Position numbers and translations under genes: made by a program. Positions 1 through 10,877 of a stretch of DNA of 64,000 nt are shown one piece after another (positions within the stretch are counted from its first letter, which is position 1; every line of letters starts with the position of its first letter). The notes under the pieces are model-generated. The model was not told where the DNA came from and made no database searches. It saw only the letters and a program-made list of their open reading frames with translations. Origin of the DNA: Pterobdella sp. o SKG-2022. Taxonomy: Eukaryota > Annelida > Clitellata > Hirudinida > Piscicolidae. The stretch lies in contig OZ038325.1 of assembly GCA_964035795.1 (NCBI GenBank), forward strand, positions 8,503,698-8,567,697, written 5' to 3'.

Positions 1-178
1 CTTACCAAAAATCATGATGTTGTAAATGTTAACAAACCACAAAAGCCAAAATTATATCTTATACAACCGAATCCATCCATGAAATCTACTTTCCAAGTTC
101 AAACATGTGAAAACCATAAAAATGGTATATTTATATGATAGATTATATGATATGATTAATATATTATCAATTTTTCAG

Positions 179-1002
179 AATTTCCAAACCAAAATTTGCT
201 TGATGAAGTATCCCTTCTTGTATGTAATACATTTTTAATAAATTCTTTTCAAATTGGATCCATTTTTACAGAAAAATCAATTGCTACACTTTCAAAAACA
301 AAATGAATCACTAAAATTGAATCTCAAAAAAGAACAATCAAAAATAAAAAGTCTCGAAACTGATAAACAAATGATAGAGATATTAAAATGTGAAATAAAA
401 GACTACAGAAAACTACAAGATAAAACTGAAGATGAAAACTTCATTTTAAAAGAAAACATCAGAAAACTAAATGAAAAGTTAAAAAATTTTGAAAGTGAAA
501 AAGTTTTAATGGAAGATAAAATGAAATGGCTAAATGAAAAGTTCCATCTCAGTGAAGAAAAATTAGAAATAATCAACTTAAAAAATATAGCAACAGAAAA
601 CTCTCTTAAAGAAACAGAAGCAAAACTAGAGCATGCCATAAATTGTGAATTAACCAGCCTTGCAAAAAACTTATCAGATACAAATGCAAAACTCCAATCC
701 ATAACCACTCAACTACTTGAAGCCAAAAATAACTTGACAGAAAAAGAAAAAGCATTAGAAAAACTTCAATCAGAATATGAGCAGTACAAAGAGACCTCTA
801 TGGTGAAAGAAGATGAGAAGAAGAAATGTTTAAAAAAGGAGATAGAAGAACTTAAAATGAAGTTGAGCGTGATGCAGGAATTGGCTAGTTCTCAGATTGT
901 GGCTGTGAGTGTGTGTGTATGTGTGCTTTTTTACATTCATAATAATCTATGAGTTTTCAGATTGTGGCCTTTTACAACGAGGCTGAACATATCAAAAATT
1001 GA
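179..1002 (+). CDS. 3' part of an unidentified long coiled-coil protein (partial)
   Basis: Exons 179-219 and 272-904 follow clear acceptors (tttttcag, tttttacag) and end at donors GTATGT and GTGAGT; both junctions keep the frame. The 211-codon second exon is charged, rich in Lys, Glu and Leu, and shows continuous heptad-like spacing without Pro, so it should form a long coiled coil. One continuation is an exon at 961 ending in TGA at 1000-1002. An alternative, also phase-consistent, skips to 1120-1160 and then to 1325-1429, both of which read as further coiled coil. The 5' part lies outside the window. I do not recognise the family; golgin-type or ciliary coiled coils are possible, and no GRIP or other end domain is visible. 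Coding status is well supported, function is not. Confidence 0.7.
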
Positions 1003-1119
1003 AGCTTTAATGAATGTATTGAAAACTTAATTTTGTCACAAAATTTAAAAGTAAAATAAAAAATACATGTAAATACTTTAAAACCAATTATTTAAATATT
1101 CACTCACAACCAATCACAG

Positions 1120-1600
1120 ACAAGCGGGGAAGAAAAGTGTTTGAAGGAACTGCTTAACAAGTTCGTGAGATATATCATATCAGTACATATATGAGTTGAT
1201 ATCTTTTATAATGGTGATGATGGTGTTTATACTGAATTTTTCATGTTTTTAAATTGATCTATATTTAGAATATTAATAGCATCAATAATAATAAGAAGAA
1301 AAAAAATAATTATAATAAAATCAGGTGGAGGTGTAAGTTATATGAACAGATGGTACAGCACAAGTCCACACAGATGGTTCTGGATGATTTGACCAGAAAA
1401 AATAAAATCAACAAAGTCTACTTTATTGTCTTTATATTTGAATTTTAAATTATTTAAGAGTAGATTTCCATTTATATAGCGCTGAAAAAGTCTGAGGCGC
1501 TGTCTGAGCCGGAGTTTGAAATTAGAGCAACTTCACGCTTCTGCTTGGCAATCATACTGATAATTGATTGGATGAAGAAGGTCAAAAGAGGCGGGTGTTA
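1120..1600 (+). other. Candidate downstream exons of the coiled-coil gene, partly antisense to the FIG4 last exon
   Basis: Three exon-like segments follow in consistent phase: 1120-1160 (after ccaatcacag), 1325-1429 (after aaatcag, with the string YEQMVQHKSTQMVLDDL) and a segment starting near 1491 that stays open to about 1600. The last one would overlap the end of the FIG4 coding sequence on the opposite strand. Part of it (about 1470-1506) also resembles the tail of the SINE described elsewhere in this window, so it may instead be repeat remnant. A poly(A) signal AATAAA on the plus strand near 1401 could end a shorter transcript. Confidence 0.35.
1422..1427 (-). terminator. Likely poly(A) signal of FIG4
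   Basis: AATAAA on the minus strand about 105 bases below the FIG4 stop codon, the first good match downstream. No cleavage-site evidence is available from sequence alone. Confidence 0.4.
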
Positions 1601-4600
1601 GTTGGATGCCATTTGTTGATTGGTTGACATACTTTTTGTAAAGTTTCAACGAGTTATTTTTAACTTTATCTGGTCCTTGGCGGCTTTTTCTAACATAATC
1701 TTCGTAGATTTTTTCTGAACTTTTCGACACATTTTCTGTCGAAAACGTCTCAAAAACATTTGAGTCACGTTCTTGTTCATTATTATTATTGGTAGTATCT
1801 GTGCTGAAATTGGGTGGATCTAATGGGTTGAAGCATGGTGTGAGGTAGGTAGGTTGTCTTGTAGCACTGAATGAAAAATTGTGTTCTGTTGTATTTCTCG
1901 TTGATTTGCCCTCTTTTCGAGTCTGGTTGTCGGTGTTCGAAGATGTTTGTATTTCAAAATTGACGTATCTGAGGAGAGGTATTGTCTCATTTAACAAATT
2001 TGATAGCAATCATAAATATAAGATGATAATGGTGATAATAAATATATAAAGCTCTATAACAAAGATGGAATGATAATGTGGATACTAATGGTGGTAAGAA
2101 AAGCTTATGTGAACAGCACAACATCACAAACTTCTGATAGATCTCCTCATCATGCTTCTTCAACATGTTGAGACGAAACTCCTCGTGTTTGAAAATCTCC
2201 TTCAACATTTAGCAACATTTTTTATTGATTTGCGGTTTGTTGATGATTGAAGATTGTTGATAGATTTATTCATTAATGAATTGGCTCACCAAGTCAGCGT
2301 TGTCTCTCAATGGTATGGTGTCGTTGGTTTCTTTTGGGGTTTTTTGAATTTTTTTAAAATTATCATAATTTATATATATAGTTATAAGTATTCTAGTCGA
2401 GTAAATTTAATTATATTCTTTTAAACAAAATAGTTTCAAAATTATACCTTTATTTTCTTGTTCCCACCCAAAAACCATCCAATCATCACTCCTCTTCATC
2501 CAAAAAGATTTTGATAGGTCGTCATAATCTTTCCTTGAACCAATAGAATCCATGGAGGTAGAATTCTTTAGATCGGGGCTGCTTTGATTGGCTACGTTCA
2601 AGATACTGTCTTGACTGTTACTTCTACTGGAATAATAAATATACAAGTTGAAATAATTTTTCTAGAGATTAGGCTGGTCATTTATCACATCATCTCAATC
2701 AGAAAAATTCTAAAAGTTATGAGTATCTTATACAGCATTATTATTACTATATATAAAATTGATGGTTCTTTTAAAGACATCGCAAGTATCTTGTATTTAA
2801 AATTTTAGTTTTTATTCATTATTTTTTAATTGATGATGATATAAATTGTTGTTTTTGGTGATGATGGTACTAATGATGGATATATAATGTTCATAACGCT
2901 GAAAAACACTGACTTTTCTCTCCTGACTCTCAAACAGAATGGACTCCAGTTAGTGGAATTCTTAGGCATGAAGTCCCTGCAGTGTTCAGTTTTCAATTAT
3001 TTTTAAAATACGATTCTTTAATTATTTGTTGTTTTATATACTTTTTGAAGTGCAGTTTCAACTAAGTTAATTCATGATGATTTTTCTAACAAAACGACTG
3101 TAGCTTGACCACTCCCACTCACCACCAACCTGACTGAACTGAGTGAGGTGAAATCTAAGGTATCAGCAAACACAGTGAGTTGCTGTGGTCTGAGCAGCTC
3201 AGATGACAAGTCCATCTCACTGCTGAAGCTACTGCTTATCAACGTCACATCTATCTGCTTGCTTGCTGTCAGGTGATAAGCAAGCTGTTAATTGACCAAT
3301 CATTTCTTTTGATCGTATAGGGGTTGATAACAGAGTAATACGAATTATGATGAGTTAATTTGTGAAAATATAAATTATTGGATAATTAATGTGGCTAGGA
3401 AAGCTACCATCATGCAAGGAAGATGGCAGGTGGTCGAGAATCTCTTTGTCCCACCATTTTGTGTAACTAAAAAAGAAAAGAATGCTTTATTCGAATACAG
3501 TTCAACTAAACAACAATTATGGAGAATTTAAATGATAAATAATGAGTTAAAATAATACATATTCACCCAGTCACCTCCTCCTTCTTTTATGAATCTCTCC
3601 AACACAAAGTTGATTCTGGTTATGTATGTAGAAGTCGGTCTTGATATTCCAGAGAGGAATGGGTGGGTGGTTGGGTGGCAAGAATGGTGGACGGTGGTGG
3701 ACGTTTGGTTTGTACACACCAAGAAATAAATTGATCGAATTTTGCTTCTCTGAGTCTTTGAGTGATTTACATAGTGACGACAGTGTTAGAAAAAAAAGTA
3801 TGAAAAAACATTGTATGTAATATTAGCAAAAATCTTTTGAAGTTCACGTCACTACAAGCACACTCGTCATTGCACGGTATTTAAATATTATGGTATTTAG
3901 ATAACAATGGAAAACACAGTATAAAGCAGGAAGGCCAGATAAAAGTGAACCAACCTGAGAATGTGTTGCTGTAGTACCTAGAGAGGGAGTGCATGATGTC
4001 CCTGGAGCTGGAAGCCCATGGAGTCAGTTTGCGATAGCTTGAAGAGAGGAGTGGATTAAAAAAAGGAGAGAAGAGTTGGAAGGTAGAAGGATGGGTGAGT
4101 GAGATGAAAAATGGAGGAAGTGTGTTGAAAGGTGAAAAGTGTGAAGGTGGGTACAGTGGATAAGAAGCTAGATGGATTTTTATGAAAGTGAATGGGTGGA
4201 TGGGGACATAAGGAGTAGATGGGTAGACAAGTAGGTGTAACAACAAATCAAACAACCCTTTAATTCGATGCACCAGCTGAGATCCACCGTACTGCAGAGC
4301 CAGAGTGTCTCCCTGCTCTTCATACACTTCCTCCATCATCCTGGAAGGGTAGTCAGAAAACTATGCTATCAATCAATAATTTATTAATTATTTAGAAGAT
4401 TAATTTAATATTCGAAAAATTTATACAACGGAAGGGTTACATCATGCAGTCAGAGTCATAGTCGAGTTTCAGGTCGTCGAGCACTCCTAGGCAGTATAAC
4501 TGGTGGTTGGTGTTAGTATGAATATGATTCTTTATTTCTATTATTTTTATTATGATTATTCTCATTTTAATTCATTATGGCTATTATTTGACCTATTTAA

Positions 4601-7600
4601 TAATATTATTATTAGTATACTCTTCCTATTCTCCTTATTTGATTCCATCCTTATTATCACAATTTTTCATATTCACCTGTCTAACAAGCGCTCTCATCCC
4701 GATCACAAACTGGGCAGTGTTGGTCCTATCTAGACAGTCGATGCAGTTCGTCCTAACCACGCCTCGCTGAATACCGTAGTTTAGGTCCCTATGGGTCTGG
4801 GCCAACAACCCAGCCTTTAGTGAGAAGGGCTGTGCAGTGGCTTTGGTAGATGTGGGTGTAGCTCCCGATGGTTGGTTGATTTTTGTTGAGAGGCTGTTTC
4901 TATATGATTCTATGTTTCTGAGTCTGTATGATGGTTTGGGTTGTGCATTAGAGCATGAAGAGAAGACATAACCACTCAAACTTTATTATTGGATAACTAA
5001 TAACAATCTCACAATAAACAAAATGCATTAAAGCTGAAGACAAACAACGACAAACTATCTCATGAAGACACAAATATACAAACAAACAGCTAGGTTTAAA
5101 ATCATATAGGGCCACTTTCATTTACATATTGAGGCTGGTGTTATCATGAAGGCAGATGGGGTTGTACGCGTGGATGGGTGGTTTATTGTGGTAGAAGGTG
5201 GTCTGAGTGACGCAGTAGTCTGCAATTTGTTCCAGCTTGTGTAGCACATTTGAGGTTTTGCTGAGTTTTAGGTTTTCAATGTGTTTTTAGTAGATTTTTT
5301 TATTATAATAAATTTGTTTCTTTCAATATTAAAATTCTTTCACCCATCAAAACAAACCAGCCAGCTAACCTTTCACCCTTTTAACCTGCTCCTACTTCCA
5401 CCCACCCAACCTACCCCCACTTTCACCCATCCAACCCCACACTATTTCCACCAATCCCACCCCCACCACTCACCCAGAAGATTTGTTAATGTTGGCCATA
5501 TCGAATGGAATGTATTGGATGCGTAGATGGAATGGTAAGAAGCGGTTGAGATACTCTATCACTTCTGTGTACTCTTCACTCAGCATGCTTTCATGTGGGC
5601 GTTTCTCTTCTTTCTGGGTGATGATGATGGTGATGGTGGAATGATTGATGGCGGTATGATGCTAGTAGAGGTTAGCTGGTGATGAAGATGCTGGAAATGA
5701 GATGATGATTTTGATGGTGATATGGCAATAAGAATAAAAATGATGATGGTGCATATCACACAACCCCAACCCACCTTGACCAGGTCAAGCACGATTATGG
5801 GAGATCCATGCTTGCGTAGAAGGCGCTTGAAATGTCTGCCTGAACTTACAAAGTTGGGGTCTCTCTGGTCTACTGTGGAAGAGGTTTGGTGTATTTGGAA
5901 GTATAAAAGTGAAAATCTGCTTATCACTCAATAAAACAATCGCAAACCACCACACAAACCCAAAAAACCCTCATACACATTCACCAAAGTCCCTCATACA
6001 CTCACATCACAACTAACAATTAATCAGAGGCTTGGGAGTCATTTTCGAGTGACTCTGTGACCATGGAAGAGGAATAGACCCCCTAATCTGTATGAAGGAG
6101 GTCAGTCTGGCTAGAGACCCTTCTTTTAAATGCAGATCCCAAGCAAACAAGGGATCGTACACTATCTGCTCTGTCTCTACTTCATTTGCTACGTAGCCCT
6201 GTGGCAGTGGGTATGTAGTGTGGTTGGTATGGTGGTGTGGGTAGTGGTGTGTTTGGTATGGTGGTATTGGTAGTGGGTGTTGGAAGTGGTGTGGGTAGTG
6301 GTTGTTGGAAGTGGTGTGGTTGGTATGGTGGTGTGGTTGGTAAGATGATGTGTTAGTGTGGTAATGATTTTTTATAACACTTGGAAAAAGTCTAGCAAAG
6401 TAACTCTTTTATTAACCATTCACCCAACATAAAAACTCATCTACTCATCCACAAAACCCCCTTATTCCTACCCACTTGCATATTTGACCCCCTCTTCAGG
6501 TACCTTGTACCAGCATACCTACAAGACCTCCTGGCTATCAAAACAACATTCAAGTCCTTGTTGTGAACGTTTATAACTGTGGGAGGTGGAATGATTGTCT
6601 TTTAAATTAGTTATCAACCAGCATTCACATATCAATTTAATCTTCATAAGAGTACCACCAACAAACTAAAAATTAACTTATCAAACTAATATACTAACTA
6701 GACTGTTTGACGTATCCATGCACTAAATGAATCAGCCAATCAGAATGCATGTTTTCTCGCACATTTTTTGTTAAGTAGCCATTCCACACAAAGTCCATGC
6801 ACGCCCTCTGTCGACCAACCACGTATATTTTTCTTTTTTTATTTGTATCGGCTTTGTTTGTTTGCTGCCCTGTCATTGGTCGTTTGGGATTTTTTTTGTA
6901 ACAACGTTTCAAAAAATAATCAATAAACCGTTCCGCCCTTACCTTCACCTTCTTCCCATGCTGATCCACCATCGACGTGCGTGGTGATTTCGTTGATGAC
7001 GTCATGACCCAGGGTTGCAGGAGTAAGGTTGTGCTGGAGGGAGTTGCTGAGGTCATAGCTGAAACTGAAGAATATGATGGTACTAATAATTACAATAACA
7101 TCTATATAAATAAATAATCTATAATAATAATAATAATATCTAAAGTATTATTCTTATAAAAAAATCAAAATGAAAAAAATAGAATTATTATAAGTATGAA
7201 AGTAATAACAATAACGAAATATAACCTGAAATAGAAGTTGCTGGACAGGTCGATGTTCTGGAATGTCCTTAAATACCTGCCATTAACAATGCTTTCTGAG
7301 TTTCTATTTTTAAAATATCTAAACAAAAATACATCAAAATAAAATGCTAACAATAGTTATTATTTTTTTGTTATTAAAATTATTATTCTTATTATTATAG
7401 AACCTGGCTTCATCAGGGTGGGTGTATTTTTTGTTTGAAGGAATAAACAGCATGCTTGTATCTTCTATCTATGGGATCATTATCATTACTATGATCTACA
7501 AAACCATCATCATCAGCATCCTCGCTATCACCATCATCATGCTCATCTTCATCACTACCCACATTGACCCCTTCATTACATTTAACCCCACCACCACCAC

Positions 7601-8571
7601 TCCTACTGCCTACCTTATAAATAATATGAGCAGCAACTAATGCAACCATCTTTTTCTTTGTCACCAACACCATGTACCAGCCCTCCATCAAACTCACAAA
7701 GCCTGTGGTCGTTGGAGTAGGTGGTAGCATTTGGGTGATTGTTAGTGTGGTAGTAGTTCAGAAAAATGAGATCTTCTCCTACCCTTCCATAAAATCACTC
7801 ACCTATACTTAGACATACAACCATAGACACTCATACAAGCAGAAACACACTCACCCCTACAACCCCACAAGTCTACTCATACAACCACACATACCGACTA
7901 TAGCACAGACAGTCATAAGTTTTTTGAGTCCTTCTTTGTTTTTTTGGTTCTTGTTTCCTTCACCAATCATCTTCAGCAACTCTCTAATCTCTTTTTCAGT
8001 GTATTGTACCTTTTGTATGTATAGATGTGAAATTTCATCTTAAGAATGTGAAATAGCAGAAATTTTAGATGTTTTTAGTAAATATGAATTATTGTTACTG
8101 TTGAGCAATTTATATGTTAGAAAATATTGTGATATTGAATTTTAAATTAATAAAATTTGACTCAAATATTATTGCAATGAATTTTTCATTGAATACCTTA
8201 TCTTCCATAATTGATATTTGCTTATGCTCAGTCCTGTCAATCTTAACCACTCTGAACTTATCATTTGTGCTGTTGCTCCCAACAAGGTAAAACCTCTGAT
8301 TTTTGATTGGTTGTATTGATAAACAATGAGGGTTTATTTTATTTAAAATTTATGTGATAAATGAGTATTGGATAATCTAATTAAATTTTATGGTTAGATT
8401 AAAGTCGAATTTTTGGATTTGAAGTGAGATAAATAACAGATCAATTTAAAATAATTGATTAAATACTTTAAAACTTACTGCAGGGGTCTCGTAAATATCA
8501 ATGGACTGCACCGAAGTTAAAGTTGGAACTTGAATCACGTCGTAGGATGAAAGTTTTTCCATTTCATTCAT
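1533..8571 (-). CDS. FIG4: FIG4 polyphosphoinositide phosphatase (Sac domain), 25 exons
   Basis: Exons: 8571-8479, 8295-8197, 8009-7895, 7702-7614, 7468-7404, 7276-7226, 7064-6943, 6869-6699, 6576-6476, 6198-6018, 5872-5775, 5613-5474, 5260-5126, 4923-4677, 4499-4441, 4340-4257, 4037-3955, 3755-3575, 3466-3408, 3265-3130, 2976-2914, 2626-2448, 2330-2290, 2199-2132, 1968-1533. All junctions keep phase and give about 1031 residues, longer than the roughly 907 of human FIG4. The Sac catalytic signature CX5RT is intact as [12 protein letters not shown] (Cys about 547), and segments such as [19 protein letters not shown] and RDFMPK match FIG4 rather than Sac1 or synaptojanin. In animals FIG4 is a PI(3,5)P2 5-phosphatase that works in the PIKfyve-VAC14 complex on endolysosomal membranes. 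The last four exons are weakly conserved, so their boundaries, especially 2199-2132, are less certain. The start is the first of two in-frame ATGs near a normal family N terminus. Confidence 0.95.
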
Positions 8572-10445
8572 TTAATTCAACATCATCATTTTAATAATTT
8601 AAATATAATTGAATGATTTTAGGAGATTCTATTTAATTGTTTATGAACCGACTTTCAGTTTCAAATGATTAAAGCGAAAGTGAAGCTGCCCGCTCATAAT
8701 CATATAACAAATTTATCATCACCGTTATTTTATCAGATAATCAAATTTTTTGAGTTTTACGAGGTATATAAACTAAGCAAATTGGAAAGCCAAGTGTTGT
8801 ATAAACGCCCACTATCGGCACATATGCAGTGTAGACTCGTTTGGCCTTAGGCAGTTACTAATAGTTAGCTGGTTATGTGAGCTACACCAGCAACGTCCAC
8901 CTGATATATGGAGCTCTTTAAAGACGTATTAATGAATATTTTGAGTCAGCAATAAATAAATATGACAAGTGTTTCAATGTCCACATTAATTAGGCGACAT
9001 ATGACACGCATTTCTCTTTCACATATAAAAATCTTTATATTGAAAGCTAAAGATAAGCCTACTGAGTAACTTTTAATTTTGGTCTCATGGAAAAGTTCAA
9101 CCATTAGTAATAAGGTTGATTTTAAACTTGTGCAGATGTATAGTGAAACAATAAACTCTAAACCTGTACAGTTATATAACTTTAAACGAGGATTCAAATT
9201 AGAAATATGAGAGGTGGTCAAAAGAACATGTATTAAAACCATAAAAACATTCATAAGGATAAACTATTTAAAAATTAATCCAATCTGAAACCATTCATAA
9301 CGATAAACTATTTAAAAATTAATCCAACCTAAAACCATTAAAAACAATATAAATGAATCTAAACGTAATATGAAAATTAATATAAAGGAAGCAACTTTTG
9401 AATCGACCGGAGGAGCATCAGCAGCAATAATTTGAAACACCGTAGAACACATTATAACTGTGAAGGTAAGTTATTATAAACATGCTATCAATTATATTCA
9501 TAAACTACTAAAAATTAAAAAAATGAAACATTTAAAACTAATAATTTATGTAATATTTCAAAATTGACAGAATAAGTAAGTCAACCAATGGCCTTCAGGT
9601 TATGCAAGTGGTAGATTTTACGGAGCGCTACCCCGCGTGGAATTGGCAAAAACGACTTGAAAATAATACATTTGGGGGCAAAAATTTTTCTAATTTATAA
9701 AAGCAAGTAGATACGCTCATATAAACAACAATAAAAAAATAACTTAAAATGAATAACGGTACTATTATTATTCCGACAAAAGTTAGTATAATTTGTATTA
9801 TGCAATATTAAATTGAAACAAAAAAGCAATTATTATATAATTATTTATATACAGTACTAAAACAATCCAGTTTAATACTTAATGAATTTAAAGGTACCTA
9901 TAATGGAAATCAAAGCATAACAAAAGCCTAAAACAATCAACAATCTCTGAACATGAAAGACGTATGAATGATAATGATGAATTTAAAATTTGCAGTTTTA
10001 AATACAACGAAAAAAGATACAAAATGTTTAAAAAAATTAAAATGGCGATCAAATTTTCATCTTTGTATATACACTGGAAGTTATTTCTGGTGGCAAGCTA
10101 ACAAAAATCAATAATAAAAAAATAAAAATAATAAAAGCAAAACATAACAAAAAAATAAAATAATAATTTTTTGTATTATACAAAAGAATGTTAACAAAAT
10201 ATAAAAACTGACATTAAAGACAACAGTATTTATATATAACATTGGCATTACAAAACACCCGACTAAAATTATTCTCAGAACCCCACATTAAAGATAAATG
10301 GAGTTTGTGAACTTAAAAGAAAACAAATTTTGTACACCCAATGACTATAATTATTTATTCAACATGACGTATGTAAGTTACCATCTATAAAAATAACGCC
10401 GTAGAAAGAACCTATGATGAAAGATAACAAATAACGTTCAAAGCT
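8572..10445. other. Intergenic region between the FIG4 5' end and the SELENOI 3' end
   Basis: About 1.9 kb of A+T-rich DNA. I see no splice-framed coding sequence on either strand. It should hold the FIG4 promoter and the 3' UTR of the SELENOI homologue. The only clear structure is a tandem duplication at 9248-9336. Confidence 0.6.
9248..9336. repeat. Two-copy tandem duplication, about 45-bp unit
   Basis: Two adjacent copies beginning cattcata(a/c)gataaac and continuing through tatttaaaaattaatccaa differ at only a few positions. It is a recent local duplication in intergenic DNA, or in the 3' UTR of the SELENOI homologue. Confidence 0.85.
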
Positions 10446-10840
10446 TCATTTTTGACTCTTTGAAATCTCGGGATTCTTTACTCTAAAGACGTGGATTTTG
10501 AAATGGGCTGCCAGTTCTATTACCTGAATATATAGGTAGGTAGGTAGATAGATAGATAGATTGATTGATTGATATATAGGTAATGTCAGAATGTATATGT
10601 ACAAGAATAGATAAAGGAGACACGGATGCTATTTTTAAAAACATAAGATATTCAAATGCACAATTTTTTTTTTGATATTCATCTTTTCATCCTATTAAAT
10701 TTCTGAGTTCCCTTTCTCATAGCAGATGTTTTAAGATTTATTACATCATTGATCTATTTAGTTTCAAAAAAGTTTAAATGGTTGCTCAATAATAAATGAA
10801 AACTCATATTATTTCTTTAAAAAAAATGTATGTCAATTCA

Positions 10841-10877
<37 letters not shown>

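Noticed and set aside
3528..3722. Short minus-strand frame in the FIG4 region
   Set aside because: It is the wrong frame; the correct frame is continuous with FIG4 exon 3755-3575.
10380..10448. TGA at the end of the SELENOI frame as a selenocysteine codon
   Set aside because: The vertebrate Sec position aligns a few residues earlier, and the sequence after TGA does not resemble the conserved tail.
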